In this document: one piece after another, positions 18,621-28,382 of the stretch
Layout of the letters: every line of letters starts with the position of its first letter
How positions within the stretch are numbered: the first letter of the stretch is position 1
Assembly: GCF_008086615.1 (NCBI RefSeq)
Contig: NZ_RXYB01000001.1
Span: forward strand, 1 to 64,000
From: Acetobacterium tundrae
GTDB taxonomy: Bacteria > Bacillota > Clostridia > Eubacteriales > Eubacteriaceae
Direction of reading: 5' to 3'
DNA: 64,000 nt
Notes under the pieces: generated by a model
Databases searched by the model: none
What the model was told of the DNA's origin: nothing
Seen by the model: only the letters and a program-made list of their open reading frames with translations
Position numbers and translations under genes: made by a program

Positions 18621-19105
18621 AAGCTAAAGGAAAAGTATTCAGATACGGAAATAATGTTGATACCGACGTCATTATTCCAGCACGTTACCTTAATACCAGT
18701 GACCCCAAAGAATTAGCGGAACATTGCATGGAAGATATCGATGCCGATTTTGTCAAGAATGTTAAAAAAGGGGACATCATTGTCGCAGATAAGAATTTTG
18801 GATGCGGTTCTTCCCGAGAACACGCCCCCCTTGCCATTAAAACGGCCGGGATTGCTTGTGTCATTGCCGCCGATTTTGCCCGCATCTTTTATCGAAATTC
18901 AATTAATATTGGGTTACCCATTTTGGAATGTCCTGAAGCAGTGGCCAATATTGAAGCGGGTGATGAAGTGGCAGTGGATTTCGCTACGGGTATCATTACC
19001 AATGTTACGAAAAGCAAAACCTTCCAGGGGCAGGCATTCCCTGAGTTTATGCAAAACCTGATTGCCGTCGGCGGTCTGGTTAACAGCATTAACAAAAAAT
19101 TATAA
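18617..19105 (+). CDS. leuD: 3-isopropylmalate dehydratase, small subunit
   Basis: 162 residues, normal for the short LeuD class. Contains the swivel-domain signatures [13 protein letters not shown] near the start and [12 protein letters not shown], the substrate-recognition loop. It forms a heterodimer with LeuC. The ATG overlaps the leuC stop (ATGA) with AAGGAG upstream inside leuC, so the subunits are translationally coupled. Confidence 0.96.
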   Translation: MKAKGKVFRYGNNVDTDVIIPARYLNTSDPKELAEHCMEDIDADFVKNVKKGDIIVADKNFGCGSSREHAPLAIKTAGIACVIAADFARIFYRNSINIGLPILECPEAVANIEAGDEVAVDFATGIITNVTKSKTFQGQAFPEFMQNLIAVGGLVNSINKKL

Positions 19106-19154
19106 AAATAAAGACGAAAAAAATCAATCAAAAACGAAAATAGGAGAATTATAC

Positions 19155-20216
19155 ATGAATTATAAAATAGCTGTTATTCCAGGTGATGGAATCGGCCCTG
19201 AAATTGTAGGGGCCAGTACCAAAGTACTTGACAAAATTGGCGAAAAATTTAACCATTCCTTTGATTATACTAAAGTTCTTGCCGGTGGGGTTGCCATTGA
19301 TACTTGTGATACGCCATTACCGCAGGAAACTATTGATATCTGTAAAGCAAGCGATGCGGTTTTACTTGGTGCACTTGGCGGTCCTAAATGGGACAATCTT
19401 CCTGGCGACAAACGTCCTGAAGCCGGATTATTAGGAATAAGAAAAGCCCTGGGTCTTTATGCAAACCTGCGCCCCGCCATTCTGTATGAAGAATTAAAGG
19501 CATCCTGTCCGTTAAAACCGGAAATTGTTGGCGATGAATTGGACCTGATGGTTGTTCGTGAATTGACGGGAGGTATTTATTTTGGCGAAAAAGGCCAGGA
19601 CGGTGACAATGCCGCCTGGGATGTTATGAAATATACCAGACCGGAAGTGCTGCGGATTGCCCGAAAAGCTTTTGAAATTGCCATGAAACGGAATAAAAAA
19701 GTAACTAATGTTGACAAAGCCAATGTTCTTGGCGTCTCTCGTTTCTGGAGAAGTATTGTTTTAGAAGTTGCCAAAGATTTTCCGAAAGTCGAATTGAATC
19801 ATTTATATGTAGATAACGCTGCGATGCAATTAGTCATCAATCCCAAGCAATTTGATGTTATTGTGACAAGCAATCTGTTTGGAGACATTCTGTCCGATGA
19901 AGCCAGCATGATTACCGGTTCCATCGGAATGCTGCCATCAGCCAGTTTGTCAGATGGAAAATTTGGTATGTATGAACCGATCCACGGTTCAGCTCCCGAT
20001 ATTGCCGGTCAGGATATTGCCAATCCAATCGCGACAATTATTTCCGTGGCGATGATGCTGCGTTTCTCTTTGGATTTAACTGAAGAAGCAGATCTCATTG
20101 AAGCGGCTGTAAAGAAAACATTGTCTCAAGGATATCGTACTGCTGATATTTATTCCGAAGGAATGAAAAAGGTCGGAACGGTTGAAATGGGTCAACGCAT
20201 TATTGAAAATCTCTAA
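19155..20216 (+). CDS. leuB: 3-isopropylmalate dehydrogenase
   Basis: 353 residues of the isocitrate/isopropylmalate dehydrogenase family: [12 protein letters not shown] at the N-terminus, [34 protein letters not shown] with metal-binding Asp residues, and [12 protein letters not shown] for NAD binding. It oxidises 3-isopropylmalate and, in the citramalate route, 3-methylmalate. The chosen ATG at 19155 has TAGGAGA upstream; the frame is open upstream into leuD without a site. 49 bases separate it from leuD. Confidence 0.96.
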   Translation: MNYKIAVIPGDGIGPEIVGASTKVLDKIGEKFNHSFDYTKVLAGGVAIDTCDTPLPQETIDICKASDAVLLGALGGPKWDNLPGDKRPEAGLLGIRKALGLYANLRPAILYEELKASCPLKPEIVGDELDLMVVRELTGGIYFGEKGQDGDNAAWDVMKYTRPEVLRIARKAFEIAMKRNKKVTNVDKANVLGVSRFWRSIVLEVAKDFPKVELNHLYVDNAAMQLVINPKQFDVIVTSNLFGDILSDEASMITGSIGMLPSASLSDGKFGMYEPIHGSAPDIAGQDIANPIATIISVAMMLRFSLDLTEEADLIEAAVKKTLSQGYRTADIYSEGMKKVGTVEMGQRIIENL

Positions 20217-20270
20217 GACGATATAAATAATTCTTTAATTGATAATTGAGTTAACCGGTAAGGTGAAAGA

Positions 20271-20295
20271 GGCTTTAATGTAAGCCGCGTTATTT
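20271..20295 (+). terminator. Weak hairpin between leuB and ilvD
   Basis: GGCTT (20271-20275) and AAGCC (20282-20286) form a short stem, followed a few bases later by TATTTTT. It may attenuate read-through into ilvD; the five base pair stem is weak evidence. Confidence 0.3.
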
Positions 20296-20318
20296 TTAAC
20301 ATTGTGAAAGGATATCAA

Positions 20319-21983
20319 ATGAAAAGTGATCAAGTAAAAAAAGGAGTAGAAACGACTCCGCAACGTTCATTATTTAAGGCCATGGGTTATATTGATGAAG
20401 AGCTTGAACAACCACTGATTGGGGTTGTTAATTCATTCAATGAAATCGTTCCAGGACATATCCATCTGAATACGATCACCAAAGCGGTTAAAGAAGGAGT
20501 GCGAATGGGTGGCGGAACGCCCATTGAATTTCCTTCAATAGCGGTTTGTGACGGGATTGCCATGGGACATAGCGGAATGAAGTATTCTCTGGCTTCCCGA
20601 GAACTCATTGCGGATTCCATCGAAGTCATGGCGACTGCCCATGCTTTAGATGCATTAGTGCTGATTCCTAATTGCGATAAAATAATTCCTGGCATGCTCA
20701 TGGCCGCCGCACGGTTAAATATTCCTGCCGTTGTTGTCAGTGGCGGAGCCATGTTAACCGGTAAGGCATTTGGACAGAAAGACCAGGATTTGAATACAGC
20801 GTTTGAAGCGGTTGGTGCATTTAATGCCGGAAAAATTGATGAATCCGGATTAAAGTCGTTTGAAGATTCGGTTTGTCCCGGATGTGGTTCCTGTTCCGGC
20901 ATGTTTACTGCCAACAGCATGAACTGCCTTACGGAAGTATTGGGAATGGGACTGCCAGGAAATGGGACGATCCCAGCTGTTTTTGCGGAACGAATTCGGC
21001 TGGCAAAAAAAGCCGGAATTCAGGTTATGGAGCTGTTGAAACGAGATATTAAACCGCGAGATATTTTAACGGAAGCCAATTTTAAAAACGCTTTGACCTG
21101 CGATATGGCGATGGGCGGTTCGACTAACAGTATTCTCCATTTACCAGCCATTGCAAATGAAGCTGGAGTCATTATCGATTTACAGGAAGTGAATGAAATT
21201 TCTGCAAAAACGCCTCATTTATGCAAATTGGCGCCTTCTGGAGATCATCATATTGAAGATCTTTATTATGCTGGGGGAATTCAGGGGATGATGAAGACCC
21301 TGGCTGATGGGAATCTCATTGATGACACACTTCTGACTGTGACCGGTAAAACCATCGCCGAAAATCTTGTTGGGGTGACGGTTAAGAATCCTAATGTTAT
21401 TCACCCTTTGGATAATCCTTACAGCAAAACAGGTGGATTAGCCGTGTTATTTGGTAATATGGCACCTGATGGCTGCGTGGTGAAACAGGCAGCGGTTGCA
21501 CCGGAAATGCTTACCCACGAAGGTCCGGCAAGAGTTTATAATTCAGAAGAGGATGCAACGACCGCGATTCGCGGCGGAAAAATCAAGAAGGGCGACGTCA
21601 TCGTCATCCGTTATGAAGGTCCTAAGGGCGGTCCGGGAATGCGCGAAATGTTATTTCCGACATCCGCCATTGCCGGAATGGGTTTAGATAAAGATGTGGC
21701 ATTGATTACCGATGGTCGATTCTCTGGTGCTACCCGCGGGGCCAGTATTGGACATGTCTCTCCAGAAGCCGCCGCCGGTGGGGTCATCGGTCTTATTGAA
21801 GAAGGCGATCGCATCAGTATTGATATACCGGGCCGCTCGATTAAACTGAATGTGAGTGATGAAGTCCTGGCTAAACGTAAAGCCGCCTGGATACCGCTTG
21901 AACCTAAGATTAAAACTGGTTATCTGGCACGTTACGGGAAACTGGTAACCTCTGCATCAACGGGCGCGGTATTTGAAAAATAA
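20319..21983 (+). CDS. ilvD: Dihydroxy-acid dehydratase
   Basis: 554 residues. IlvD dehydrates dihydroxyisovalerate and dihydroxymethylvalerate to the 2-oxo acids. Cluster ligands appear in [10 protein letters not shown] and [18 protein letters not shown], and [19 protein letters not shown] is a family signature. The [20 protein letters not shown] motif near the C-terminus is intact. ATG at 20319 has AAAGGA six bases upstream; a GTG at 20304 is in frame but lacks a site. It lies between leuB and ilvB on the same strand. Confidence 0.96.
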   Translation: MKSDQVKKGVETTPQRSLFKAMGYIDEELEQPLIGVVNSFNEIVPGHIHLNTITKAVKEGVRMGGGTPIEFPSIAVCDGIAMGHSGMKYSLASRELIADSIEVMATAHALDALVLIPNCDKIIPGMLMAAARLNIPAVVVSGGAMLTGKAFGQKDQDLNTAFEAVGAFNAGKIDESGLKSFEDSVCPGCGSCSGMFTANSMNCLTEVLGMGLPGNGTIPAVFAERIRLAKKAGIQVMELLKRDIKPRDILTEANFKNALTCDMAMGGSTNSILHLPAIANEAGVIIDLQEVNEISAKTPHLCKLAPSGDHHIEDLYYAGGIQGMMKTLADGNLIDDTLLTVTGKTIAENLVGVTVKNPNVIHPLDNPYSKTGGLAVLFGNMAPDGCVVKQAAVAPEMLTHEGPARVYNSEEDATTAIRGGKIKKGDVIVIRYEGPKGGPGMREMLFPTSAIAGMGLDKDVALITDGRFSGATRGASIGHVSPEAAAGGVIGLIEEGDRISIDIPGRSIKLNVSDEVLAKRKAAWIPLEPKIKTGYLARYGKLVTSASTGAVFEK

Positions 21984-22029
21984 ATAAGACCAAATTATAA
22001 ATGAATGTTATTAGGAAGGAAGTGAAAAT

Positions 22030-23691
22030 TTGGAAGAGAAAAATTTGTTAATGGGATCAGAAATAACCGTTCGTTGTTTGGAAGAACAAGGGATAAAGCA
22101 TGTTTTTTCATTTCCTGGTGGGGTTGTTATTCCCTTGTTTGATGCCTTTTACCGAATGGATCATAATATTACTGAAATTGGCCCCTGTCATGAACAAAAT
22201 GGGGTCCATGCAGCGGATGGTTATGCCAGAACCAGTGACACGGTGGGGGTTGCGATTACAACCTCCGGACCGGGGGCAACAAATGCTGTGACCGGTATTG
22301 CCAATGCCTATATGGATTCCGTGCCTTTGGTTGTTATAACCGGACAGGTTGCTACGCCGCTTCTGGGTAAGGACTCTTTTCAGGAAATTGATATTACCAG
22401 TGTCACCATGCAGATTACCAAGCATAATTATTTGGTCACCAATGTTGCAGATTTAGCGGAAACCATTCGGGAAGCATTTGTGATTGCCCAATCCGGACGG
22501 CCAGGTCCGGTTGTTATTGATATCCCCAAAGATATATTCACGTCAAAAACCGAATATGAATGGAAAGATATTCCGAAACTGAAACCGGCGTATCCAGAAA
22601 TTGATCAGTCCAAAATTGTAGAAGCAATTGCCGCCATCAATGCGGCTAAAAACCCTATGATCTATACGGGTGGGGGTGTTTTAAAATCAAAAGCACATCA
22701 GGAGCTGTTGGCTTTTGCTGAAAAATCCGGGATCCCGGTTGCAAATTCACTGATGGGGTTAGGCGGCATTCCCAGAGATCATCATCTGTCCATGGGGATG
22801 GTTGGCATGCATGGCTTTCAGGAAACCAATATGGCGGTAATCAATTCGGATTTGCTGATTGGTATTGGTGCGCGGTTTAGTGATCGTGTAACTGGAAACT
22901 GCGAGGCTTTTGTAAGAAATAAAAAATTGATCCACATTGATGTGGATCCAACGGAATTTGCAAAAAATGTGAAAACAGACATTGCCATTCATGGAAATAT
23001 TAAAGATGTTCTGCCATTGATTACCAAAGGAATAGCGGAAAAGACCTATCCGGAATGGTATGAAAAAATTAAGAGTTGGGCGATCCCGTATTGTCCAAAG
23101 GACAATTATAATCCTAAAAGTATTATTAATGCCATTAATGCTGCTTATCCGGAGGCCTTTGTGGTTACTGAAGTTGGTCAACATCAAATGTGGGTGGGCC
23201 AATATTGGAACGTCAAACGTCCGGCTCAGCTTGTTACCTCTGGTGGTCTAGGCACCATGGGTTTTGGTCTGGGGGCTTCCATCGGCGTTCAGCTGGCAAA
23301 TCATGACAGCGATGTCATTCTGATTGCCGGAGATGGCAGTTTTCGCATGAACTGTCAGGAATTGATCACCGTGAGCAAGTATCAAATCCCCTTAAAAATC
23401 TTCCTTTTTGACAATGAAGCTTTGGGGATGGTTCGCCAGTGGCAAAAGTTGTTTAATGAAAAACGCTATGCACAAACGGATATTGTTCAATGTACCGATT
23501 ATTTGATGTTAGCGGCTGCCAGTGGCATACCTGGATATAAGGTAACCAACTTGGAAGAACTGAAAAATGTTCTGACAATAATTAAAGATAAAGAAGGCCC
23601 ATTATTGGTTCATATTAAAATTTCCAATGAAGAAGGCGTTTATCCGATTGTTCCGGCCGGATGTGCCATTGATGAAATATATTACGAATAG
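22030..23691 (+). CDS. ilvB: Acetolactate synthase, large (catalytic) subunit
   Basis: 553 residues of a thiamine-diphosphate enzyme. The N-terminal domain has the catalytic Glu in HEQNGVHAADGYAR and TSGPGATNAVTGIANAY. The C-terminal TPP-binding motif is GDGSFRMNCQELIT through the LFDN loop. It makes acetolactate or aceto-hydroxybutyrate from pyruvate and 2-oxobutyrate. The start is TTG with AGGAAG seven bases ahead. The usual regulatory small subunit (ilvN/ilvH) is not next to it nor elsewhere in the window. A terminator follows, closing the BCAA cluster. HEQNGVH differs from the more usual HEQGAAH, a small variation. Confidence 0.94.
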   Translation: MEEKNLLMGSEITVRCLEEQGIKHVFSFPGGVVIPLFDAFYRMDHNITEIGPCHEQNGVHAADGYARTSDTVGVAITTSGPGATNAVTGIANAYMDSVPLVVITGQVATPLLGKDSFQEIDITSVTMQITKHNYLVTNVADLAETIREAFVIAQSGRPGPVVIDIPKDIFTSKTEYEWKDIPKLKPAYPEIDQSKIVEAIAAINAAKNPMIYTGGGVLKSKAHQELLAFAEKSGIPVANSLMGLGGIPRDHHLSMGMVGMHGFQETNMAVINSDLLIGIGARFSDRVTGNCEAFVRNKKLIHIDVDPTEFAKNVKTDIAIHGNIKDVLPLITKGIAEKTYPEWYEKIKSWAIPYCPKDNYNPKSIINAINAAYPEAFVVTEVGQHQMWVGQYWNVKRPAQLVTSGGLGTMGFGLGASIGVQLANHDSDVILIAGDGSFRMNCQELITVSKYQIPLKIFLFDNEALGMVRQWQKLFNEKRYAQTDIVQCTDYLMLAAASGIPGYKVTNLEELKNVLTIIKDKEGPLLVHIKISNEEGVYPIVPAGCAIDEIYYE

Positions 23692-23700
23692 TTAAATTAA

Positions 23701-23740
23701 AAAGACAAACCTGAATTTTGGGGTTTGTCTTTTATTTTTG
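23701..23740 (+). terminator. Intrinsic terminator after ilvB
   Basis: AAAGACAAACC (23701-23711) pairs with GGTTTGTCTTT (23722-23732), then TATTTTT. It ends the branched-chain amino acid cluster. Confidence 0.85.
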
Positions 23741-23844
23741 CGGCAGTCCGGGGAGGCTTTTATTAAAGCATCCTTAAACCATTACATTGATTATAATAAA
23801 TAGAAAAGATATAATATATTTAATACTAAAAACGGGAGGTTGCG

Positions 23845-25074
23845 GTGGGGATTAAACTAAAAAAGATATTAATTATGAGTTTCTTTGTAGCCTTATTGGG
23901 CGGCGTTGTCGGCGGGGTTACATGGATATTGCTGTATATTATGGATCTAGGTATTGGCTTTGTCTGGGAGTTTGTACCAACTCATGTAAATTTTACCCTT
24001 TATCCGGTTGTTATTTGTGCCCTCGGCGGGGCGCTCATCGGCATCTGGTCAAAGCGATTTGGACCGTATCCTCATGAAATGAGTGAAATTATGGTTGAGG
24101 TTAAAAAAGGCAATAAAGTACCATATAATAATATTCCGGTTGTGGCAGTTGCCGCCTTATTGCCTTTGATTTTTGGCGGAAGTATTGGACCCGAAGCCGG
24201 GCTGACCGGTGTGATTGTGGGTTTGTGTTTTTGGTTTTCAGATCGCTTTGAATTTATCTTTTCTGAGGTTGAAGAGCTGGCTCAAATTGGGATGGCGGCT
24301 ACCGTTGGTGTCATATTTGGTTCCCCTTTATTTGCTTTTGCGAATCAGATTGAGGATGAAACCAAGCCCACTGTGATTCCTAAAAACACAAAAATATTCA
24401 TGTATTTTGTTGGAATTCTTGGGGGCTTTGGCGCTTTAAACCTGTTAACCAGTATCTTTGGAGGAGGCATGGGCTTAGGGCGCTTTCCGGCCATTGAGAG
24501 CGTATCTGGAGGTGAGTGGCTGGCAGCCATTCCTTTGGCATTGATTGGTGTGATTGCCGGAATGATTTATTTTGTTTTCCAACGTGTTATGAAAGTAATT
24601 GTGAGGCCTTTAAATAAATATATCATCCTAAAAACCATCCTGGGAGGAATGATTCTTGGCGGAGTGGGGATATTTCTGCCATATACCATGTTTGCCGGTG
24701 AACAGCAAATGACCGTTGTGATGAACTCATGGCAGAGTATCGGTTTTGGCGTGCTGCTCCTGACTGGCGCAGTGAAATTACTGATGGGAAACATTTGTGT
24801 TGAAATGGGCTGGCGCGGTGGTAATATCTTTCCAACAATTTTTTCAGGGGTTGCCATAGGTTATGCCTGTGCCCTTGTGATTCCAATTGATCCTGTTTTT
24901 TGTGTGGCAGTCGTGACAGCCGCGTTAACAGCTACAATTATGCGAAAGCCGATGGCAGTTATCTTCCTGCTGCTTATTTGTTTCCCGATTAACGGAATTA
25001 TTCCAATGACGATCGGTGCTGTTATCGGTGCTGCTATTCCATTGCCAAAATGGAGAAAAATGGGAAAAGCGTAA
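23845..25074 (+). CDS. ClC-family chloride channel/antiporter-like membrane protein
   Basis: 409 residues with about ten membrane segments. GGSIGPEAGLTG corresponds to the GxxGPE anion-selectivity loop of ClC proteins, and MGWRGGNIFPTIFSG to the later G-K/R-E-G-x-F-x-P loop. The typical gating Glu of the first loop is present. It may be a chloride or fluoride channel or H+-coupled exchanger. It is a divergent member, so the ion is not predicted. Starts at GTG with GGGAGG five bases ahead. Faces the MFS gene tail to tail with only eight bases between stops and no visible terminator. Confidence 0.78.
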   Translation: MGIKLKKILIMSFFVALLGGVVGGVTWILLYIMDLGIGFVWEFVPTHVNFTLYPVVICALGGALIGIWSKRFGPYPHEMSEIMVEVKKGNKVPYNNIPVVAVAALLPLIFGGSIGPEAGLTGVIVGLCFWFSDRFEFIFSEVEELAQIGMAATVGVIFGSPLFAFANQIEDETKPTVIPKNTKIFMYFVGILGGFGALNLLTSIFGGGMGLGRFPAIESVSGGEWLAAIPLALIGVIAGMIYFVFQRVMKVIVRPLNKYIILKTILGGMILGGVGIFLPYTMFAGEQQMTVVMNSWQSIGFGVLLLTGAVKLLMGNICVEMGWRGGNIFPTIFSGVAIGYACALVIPIDPVFCVAVVTAALTATIMRKPMAVIFLLLICFPINGIIPMTIGAVIGAAIPLPKWRKMGKA

Positions 25075-25082
25075 AATTCAGT

Positions 25083-26327
25083 TTACCGATTCTTTTCGGT
25101 TGCCAGCGACTTGTTTTTAATAATTGAAAAACTGCATAAAGTCATCAGAATTCCGGTAATGATGAGCAAAAATTCAATGGGAATATAATCAGCCATTGGG
25201 CCGAAGATAAGCATACCCAGAGGGAGTGCGGTGGTCCCAATAAGCTGTAAAATGCTGAAAATACGTCCTTGAATATCAGCCTCAACCTGTTCCTGCAACA
25301 GTACGGTAGTTGGTACTGAAAAAAACGGAATTGCTAAACCGGATGCAAAAATAAATAGTAAATAGAGAATAAAATTTGGAGCTAATCCCATGGCCGCAAT
25401 TGCGAGACCGAAGGCGAAAGATCCGACTGAAACAGTTTTGATTCGACGGTTATAACCGCCCCAGATTGTGATGATGATTCCGCCAAACATTGTGCCGCCA
25501 CTGAAAAAAATTTCATTGAATGTTAATCGCCATATCTCACCTCCGTAAAGGCGGGTAATGAGAAGCGGTGTTAAAAAAGCCGCCGGAGTGATAAAAAACA
25601 TGATCAGGGCATAGTAAATAAAAAGAGTCTTGATAAACTGGTCATGATGAATGACTTTCAGCCCTTCTTTTAAATCAGATAAGACAGAGGCTGCTTTTTT
25701 TTCCAGAGCTTTGGAATGAATCGGAATGGGAATGAGAAATAGAATTCCCACAGCAATCATCGCAGTGACGATATCAATAAGAAAAGTATATTCAAGGGGA
25801 AAAACAGTAAGTAAACCGCCACTGATGGCAGGAGCGACAATAAAGGTTAGGGATTGAATGCTGCCATTGATCCCATTGATTTTCATCAATTTATTTTCTG
25901 GAACGAGTTGAGGAATCAGCGCATTAACGGCTGGGGATTGGATTCCGGCCCCAAATGAGCGAATGCCCGAAACTAAAAAAAGCAGCCAGAGCTCCTGATA
26001 ACCCATAAAAAAAAGAATTGCCAGAACGAGTGTTGCCAGTGAAATGAGGGCATCGGCCAGGATTATCAAGTATTTTCGATGATAGCGGTCAGCCCAGACG
26101 CCGGCAAAAAGAGATACTAAAATTTGGGGGAGAAAGCTGCACAAGGTAGAAATAGTCATCATAAAACCGGAAGCAGTCGTTAGAGTTACATACCAAATAA
26201 TGGCATAGGCTACAATAGAAGAGCCAAACAGGGAAATGGTTTGACTGGTAAGAAAAAGGATGATTTGACGAAGGCTATATGAATTATTACGATTAATACG
26301 GGGATCATTATTGAGTACTGTCATCAT
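25083..26327 (-). CDS. MFS transporter, drug/siderophore exporter type
   Basis: 414 residues with about twelve membrane segments and the FAGVWADRYHRKYLIILADA motif A loop between segments 2 and 3. It resembles the MFS_3 exporters related to EntS and macrolide efflux proteins, which run on the proton gradient. Substrate unknown. Two ATGs are adjacent (26327 and 26324); AAGGAG favours the second by spacing. It stands alone on the minus strand. Confidence 0.85.
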   Translation of the reverse strand: MMTVLNNDPRINRNNSYSLRQIILFLTSQTISLFGSSIVAYAIIWYVTLTTASGFMMTISTLCSFLPQILVSLFAGVWADRYHRKYLIILADALISLATLVLAILFFMGYQELWLLFLVSGIRSFGAGIQSPAVNALIPQLVPENKLMKINGINGSIQSLTFIVAPAISGGLLTVFPLEYTFLIDIVTAMIAVGILFLIPIPIHSKALEKKAASVLSDLKEGLKVIHHDQFIKTLFIYYALIMFFITPAAFLTPLLITRLYGGEIWRLTFNEIFFSGGTMFGGIIITIWGGYNRRIKTVSVGSFAFGLAIAAMGLAPNFILYLLFIFASGLAIPFFSVPTTVLLQEQVEADIQGRIFSILQLIGTTALPLGMLIFGPMADYIPIEFLLIITGILMTLCSFSIIKNKSLATEKNR

Positions 26328-26392
26328 AACTCCTTTTTTGAGATGGTATGATTATGTTTCCGAAGATTCTATCGTAATTTAAAAGAATGTAA

Positions 26393-26422
26393 AATAAAAA
26401 AACCCAAGTTCTACCTAGGGTT
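26393..26422 (-). terminator. Intrinsic terminator after the HD-GYP gene
   Basis: AACCCAAG (26401-26408) pairs with CTAGGGTT (26415-26422) with one mismatch. Read on the minus strand it runs into a T-rich tract (complement of 26391-26400). Confidence 0.65.
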
Positions 26423-26445
26423 ATTGAAGCAATTTAGTGTTTTTT

Positions 26446-27519
26446 CTATAGTTCAATCACTTTGGTGATGGTCACATTAAGAAACTGTTTATCTGCTAAA
26501 TTTATATCATACATTTTAACATCTTGATTTCCATTCTTATAAATCCTGATTTTAGGTCTCATACAGTAGTTTTCATAATTTTCAGTGACAATACCGGATA
26601 AACCATTGCTCAATTCCACACAAGTTCCGGTCGGATAGGGGGCGATTTTTTTAATGAAAATATTGACCAGCTCAGGATCAAAAAGAATTTCGGAATTTCC
26701 CATAATGTATTCGATCACTTCCGAAGGTATAATTGCTTTTCGGTAGGATCGGTCGGAAGTCATCGCATCATAAACATCTGCAATGGCGATGATGCGGCCA
26801 AACAATGAAATATTTTCGCCCATTTTACTGTTTGGATAGCCTCCGCCTTCATATTTTTCATGATGTTCAAGAATTCCCAGTTTGGAAGACTGATTCATAT
26901 TGAATTCTTTTTTTATATAGTCATAACCATACTGACTGTGCTTTTTAATTTCACCAAACTCATTATTGGTTAGTGCACCGTTTTTGAGTAGAATATCTTT
27001 ATCAACAAATATTTTTCCGATATCGTGTAATATGGCACCAATACCAAGATCACTCAATACTTGTTTTTTTAAACCCATGGATACGCCCAGCACAATTGAT
27101 AAAACGGCAACGTTGACAGAATGAAAATAAGTATAGTCATCAAAGACTTTTAAATCGATCATGTTAACCATGGTACTTTTATTATTCAAAATTTCGTCAA
27201 CAATGGTTTCAATTTGATTCTGCATTTCGGTGAAGCTCTGCTTTGTTATTGTATTTGTATTTTCAGCGCAAATGAATACATCTTTAACACAACTAACAGT
27301 ATGAGCCTTAATACGATCATCGATAATATTTGCAATTTCTAAATCTCTTGATACAGCATCCTCCACATAGATACCATTATAATTAAGATTTCCGATTCTA
27401 CGGATATATTCTTGTGTCAGGACAACGTCTTGTGCCAGTACCAGTTCTCCGTTTTTACCCCAAAGGTTATTACCTAGGGTCATTCCTTCTCGCAAGCAAG
27501 ATGTCGGTACAAATCTCAT
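26446..27519 (-). CDS. HD-GYP domain protein, probable cyclic di-GMP phosphodiesterase
   Basis: 357 residues. A non-membrane N-terminal region of about 110 residues is followed by an HD-GYP domain: AILHDIGKIFVDKD supplies the HD metal pair, and HHEKYEGGGYPNSKMGENI supplies HH and GYP. ADVYDAMTSDRSYRKA is also typical. These enzymes linearise the second messenger c-di-GMP. It lies 88 bases downstream of motB on the same strand, so a role in switching motility is likely. That is inference from position. Confidence 0.9.
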   Translation of the reverse strand: MRFVPTSCLREGMTLGNNLWGKNGELVLAQDVVLTQEYIRRIGNLNYNGIYVEDAVSRDLEIANIIDDRIKAHTVSCVKDVFICAENTNTITKQSFTEMQNQIETIVDEILNNKSTMVNMIDLKVFDDYTYFHSVNVAVLSIVLGVSMGLKKQVLSDLGIGAILHDIGKIFVDKDILLKNGALTNNEFGEIKKHSQYGYDYIKKEFNMNQSSKLGILEHHEKYEGGGYPNSKMGENISLFGRIIAIADVYDAMTSDRSYRKAIIPSEVIEYIMGNSEILFDPELVNIFIKKIAPYPTGTCVELSNGLSGIVTENYENYCMRPKIRIYKNGNQDVKMYDINLADKQFLNVTITKVIEL

Positions 27520-27607
27520 AAAGTGGGCCTCTCTTTCAATTTACAATAGTATAGGTATAATGAAGTCTATGTTTACATTTCAGGGCAAAATATAGTTAGT
27601 GTGATAA

Positions 27608-28363
27608 CTAATGAACTGCTTCAGTGGCATTAAAATCTGTTCTTAATATGACAATATCAACTCTTCTGTTTTTAGATCGTCCGTCTTCGGTATCATTTGT
27701 TGCCACCGGTCGATATTCCCCGTAGCCGATGGCACTGATCTTTTCTGAAGGGAAACCGGAATTTGTTACAATTAGATCTAGAACTTTTGAAGCACGCATG
27801 ACAGAAAGATCCCAATTATTGCTGTAGATGCTATTTTGTATAGGTACATTATCAGTATAACCTTCGATTCGGACATAATTATCCACCGTTTTTAAAATTC
27901 CTCCGAGATCGGTTAAAATATTCACCGTTTCAGGTTTTATCGCTGTGCTTCCGGAATCAAACAGGACATAATCTTTAAAGGTAATCCAGACACCGATATC
28001 ACCCATGTTTACGGTAACCTGATTTTGAAGACCTTTTTCGGTGATTAATGTGTTTACTAAATTAACAATATTTTGAAGATCTTCTTCTACTGTATTTCCT
28101 TGATCAGCAGTTGCATTGTTCGCAGTTGTCGTAATACCGGCAAGCATTTCCTCAGGACTGCCTTGTTGTGCGCCGGCAATGCTCTGCTGATCACCAGCCA
28201 GGGCAGAATTGAGTGATTTTGCCAATGCTTCATATTTTTGTTGGTCAACATTACTCATGGAATACAGAAGTACAAAAAAAACAAAGAGTAATGTAATAAA
28301 ATCTAGGTAAGAGAGCATCCATCGCTCGCTGTTGTCTTTTTCCGGTTCTTCTTGGTGTTTCAT
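27608..28363 (-). CDS. motB: Flagellar stator protein MotB
   Basis: 251 residues. One membrane helix near residues 16-38 (MLSYLDFITLLFVFFVLLYS) contains the proton-carrying Asp in LD-F. A periplasm-facing linker follows, then an OmpA-type peptidoglycan-binding domain (VRIEGYTDNVP and SKNRRVDIVILR). With MotA it forms the ion-driven stator. It starts 20 bases after the motA stop; its Shine-Dalgarno GAAGGAG is unusually far (about 13 bases) from the ATG. Confidence 0.95.
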   Translation of the reverse strand: MKHQEEPEKDNSERWMLSYLDFITLLFVFFVLLYSMSNVDQQKYEALAKSLNSALAGDQQSIAGAQQGSPEEMLAGITTTANNATADQGNTVEEDLQNIVNLVNTLITEKGLQNQVTVNMGDIGVWITFKDYVLFDSGSTAIKPETVNILTDLGGILKTVDNYVRIEGYTDNVPIQNSIYSNNWDLSVMRASKVLDLIVTNSGFPSEKISAIGYGEYRPVATNDTEDGRSKNRRVDIVILRTDFNATEAVH

Positions 28364-28382
28364 TGATTAGCTCAAACTCCTT

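Noticed and set aside
22108-23202. Long open frames on the minus strand inside ilvB
   Set aside because: They lack ribosome sites and family features and lie fully opposite a well-supported gene; they are shadows.
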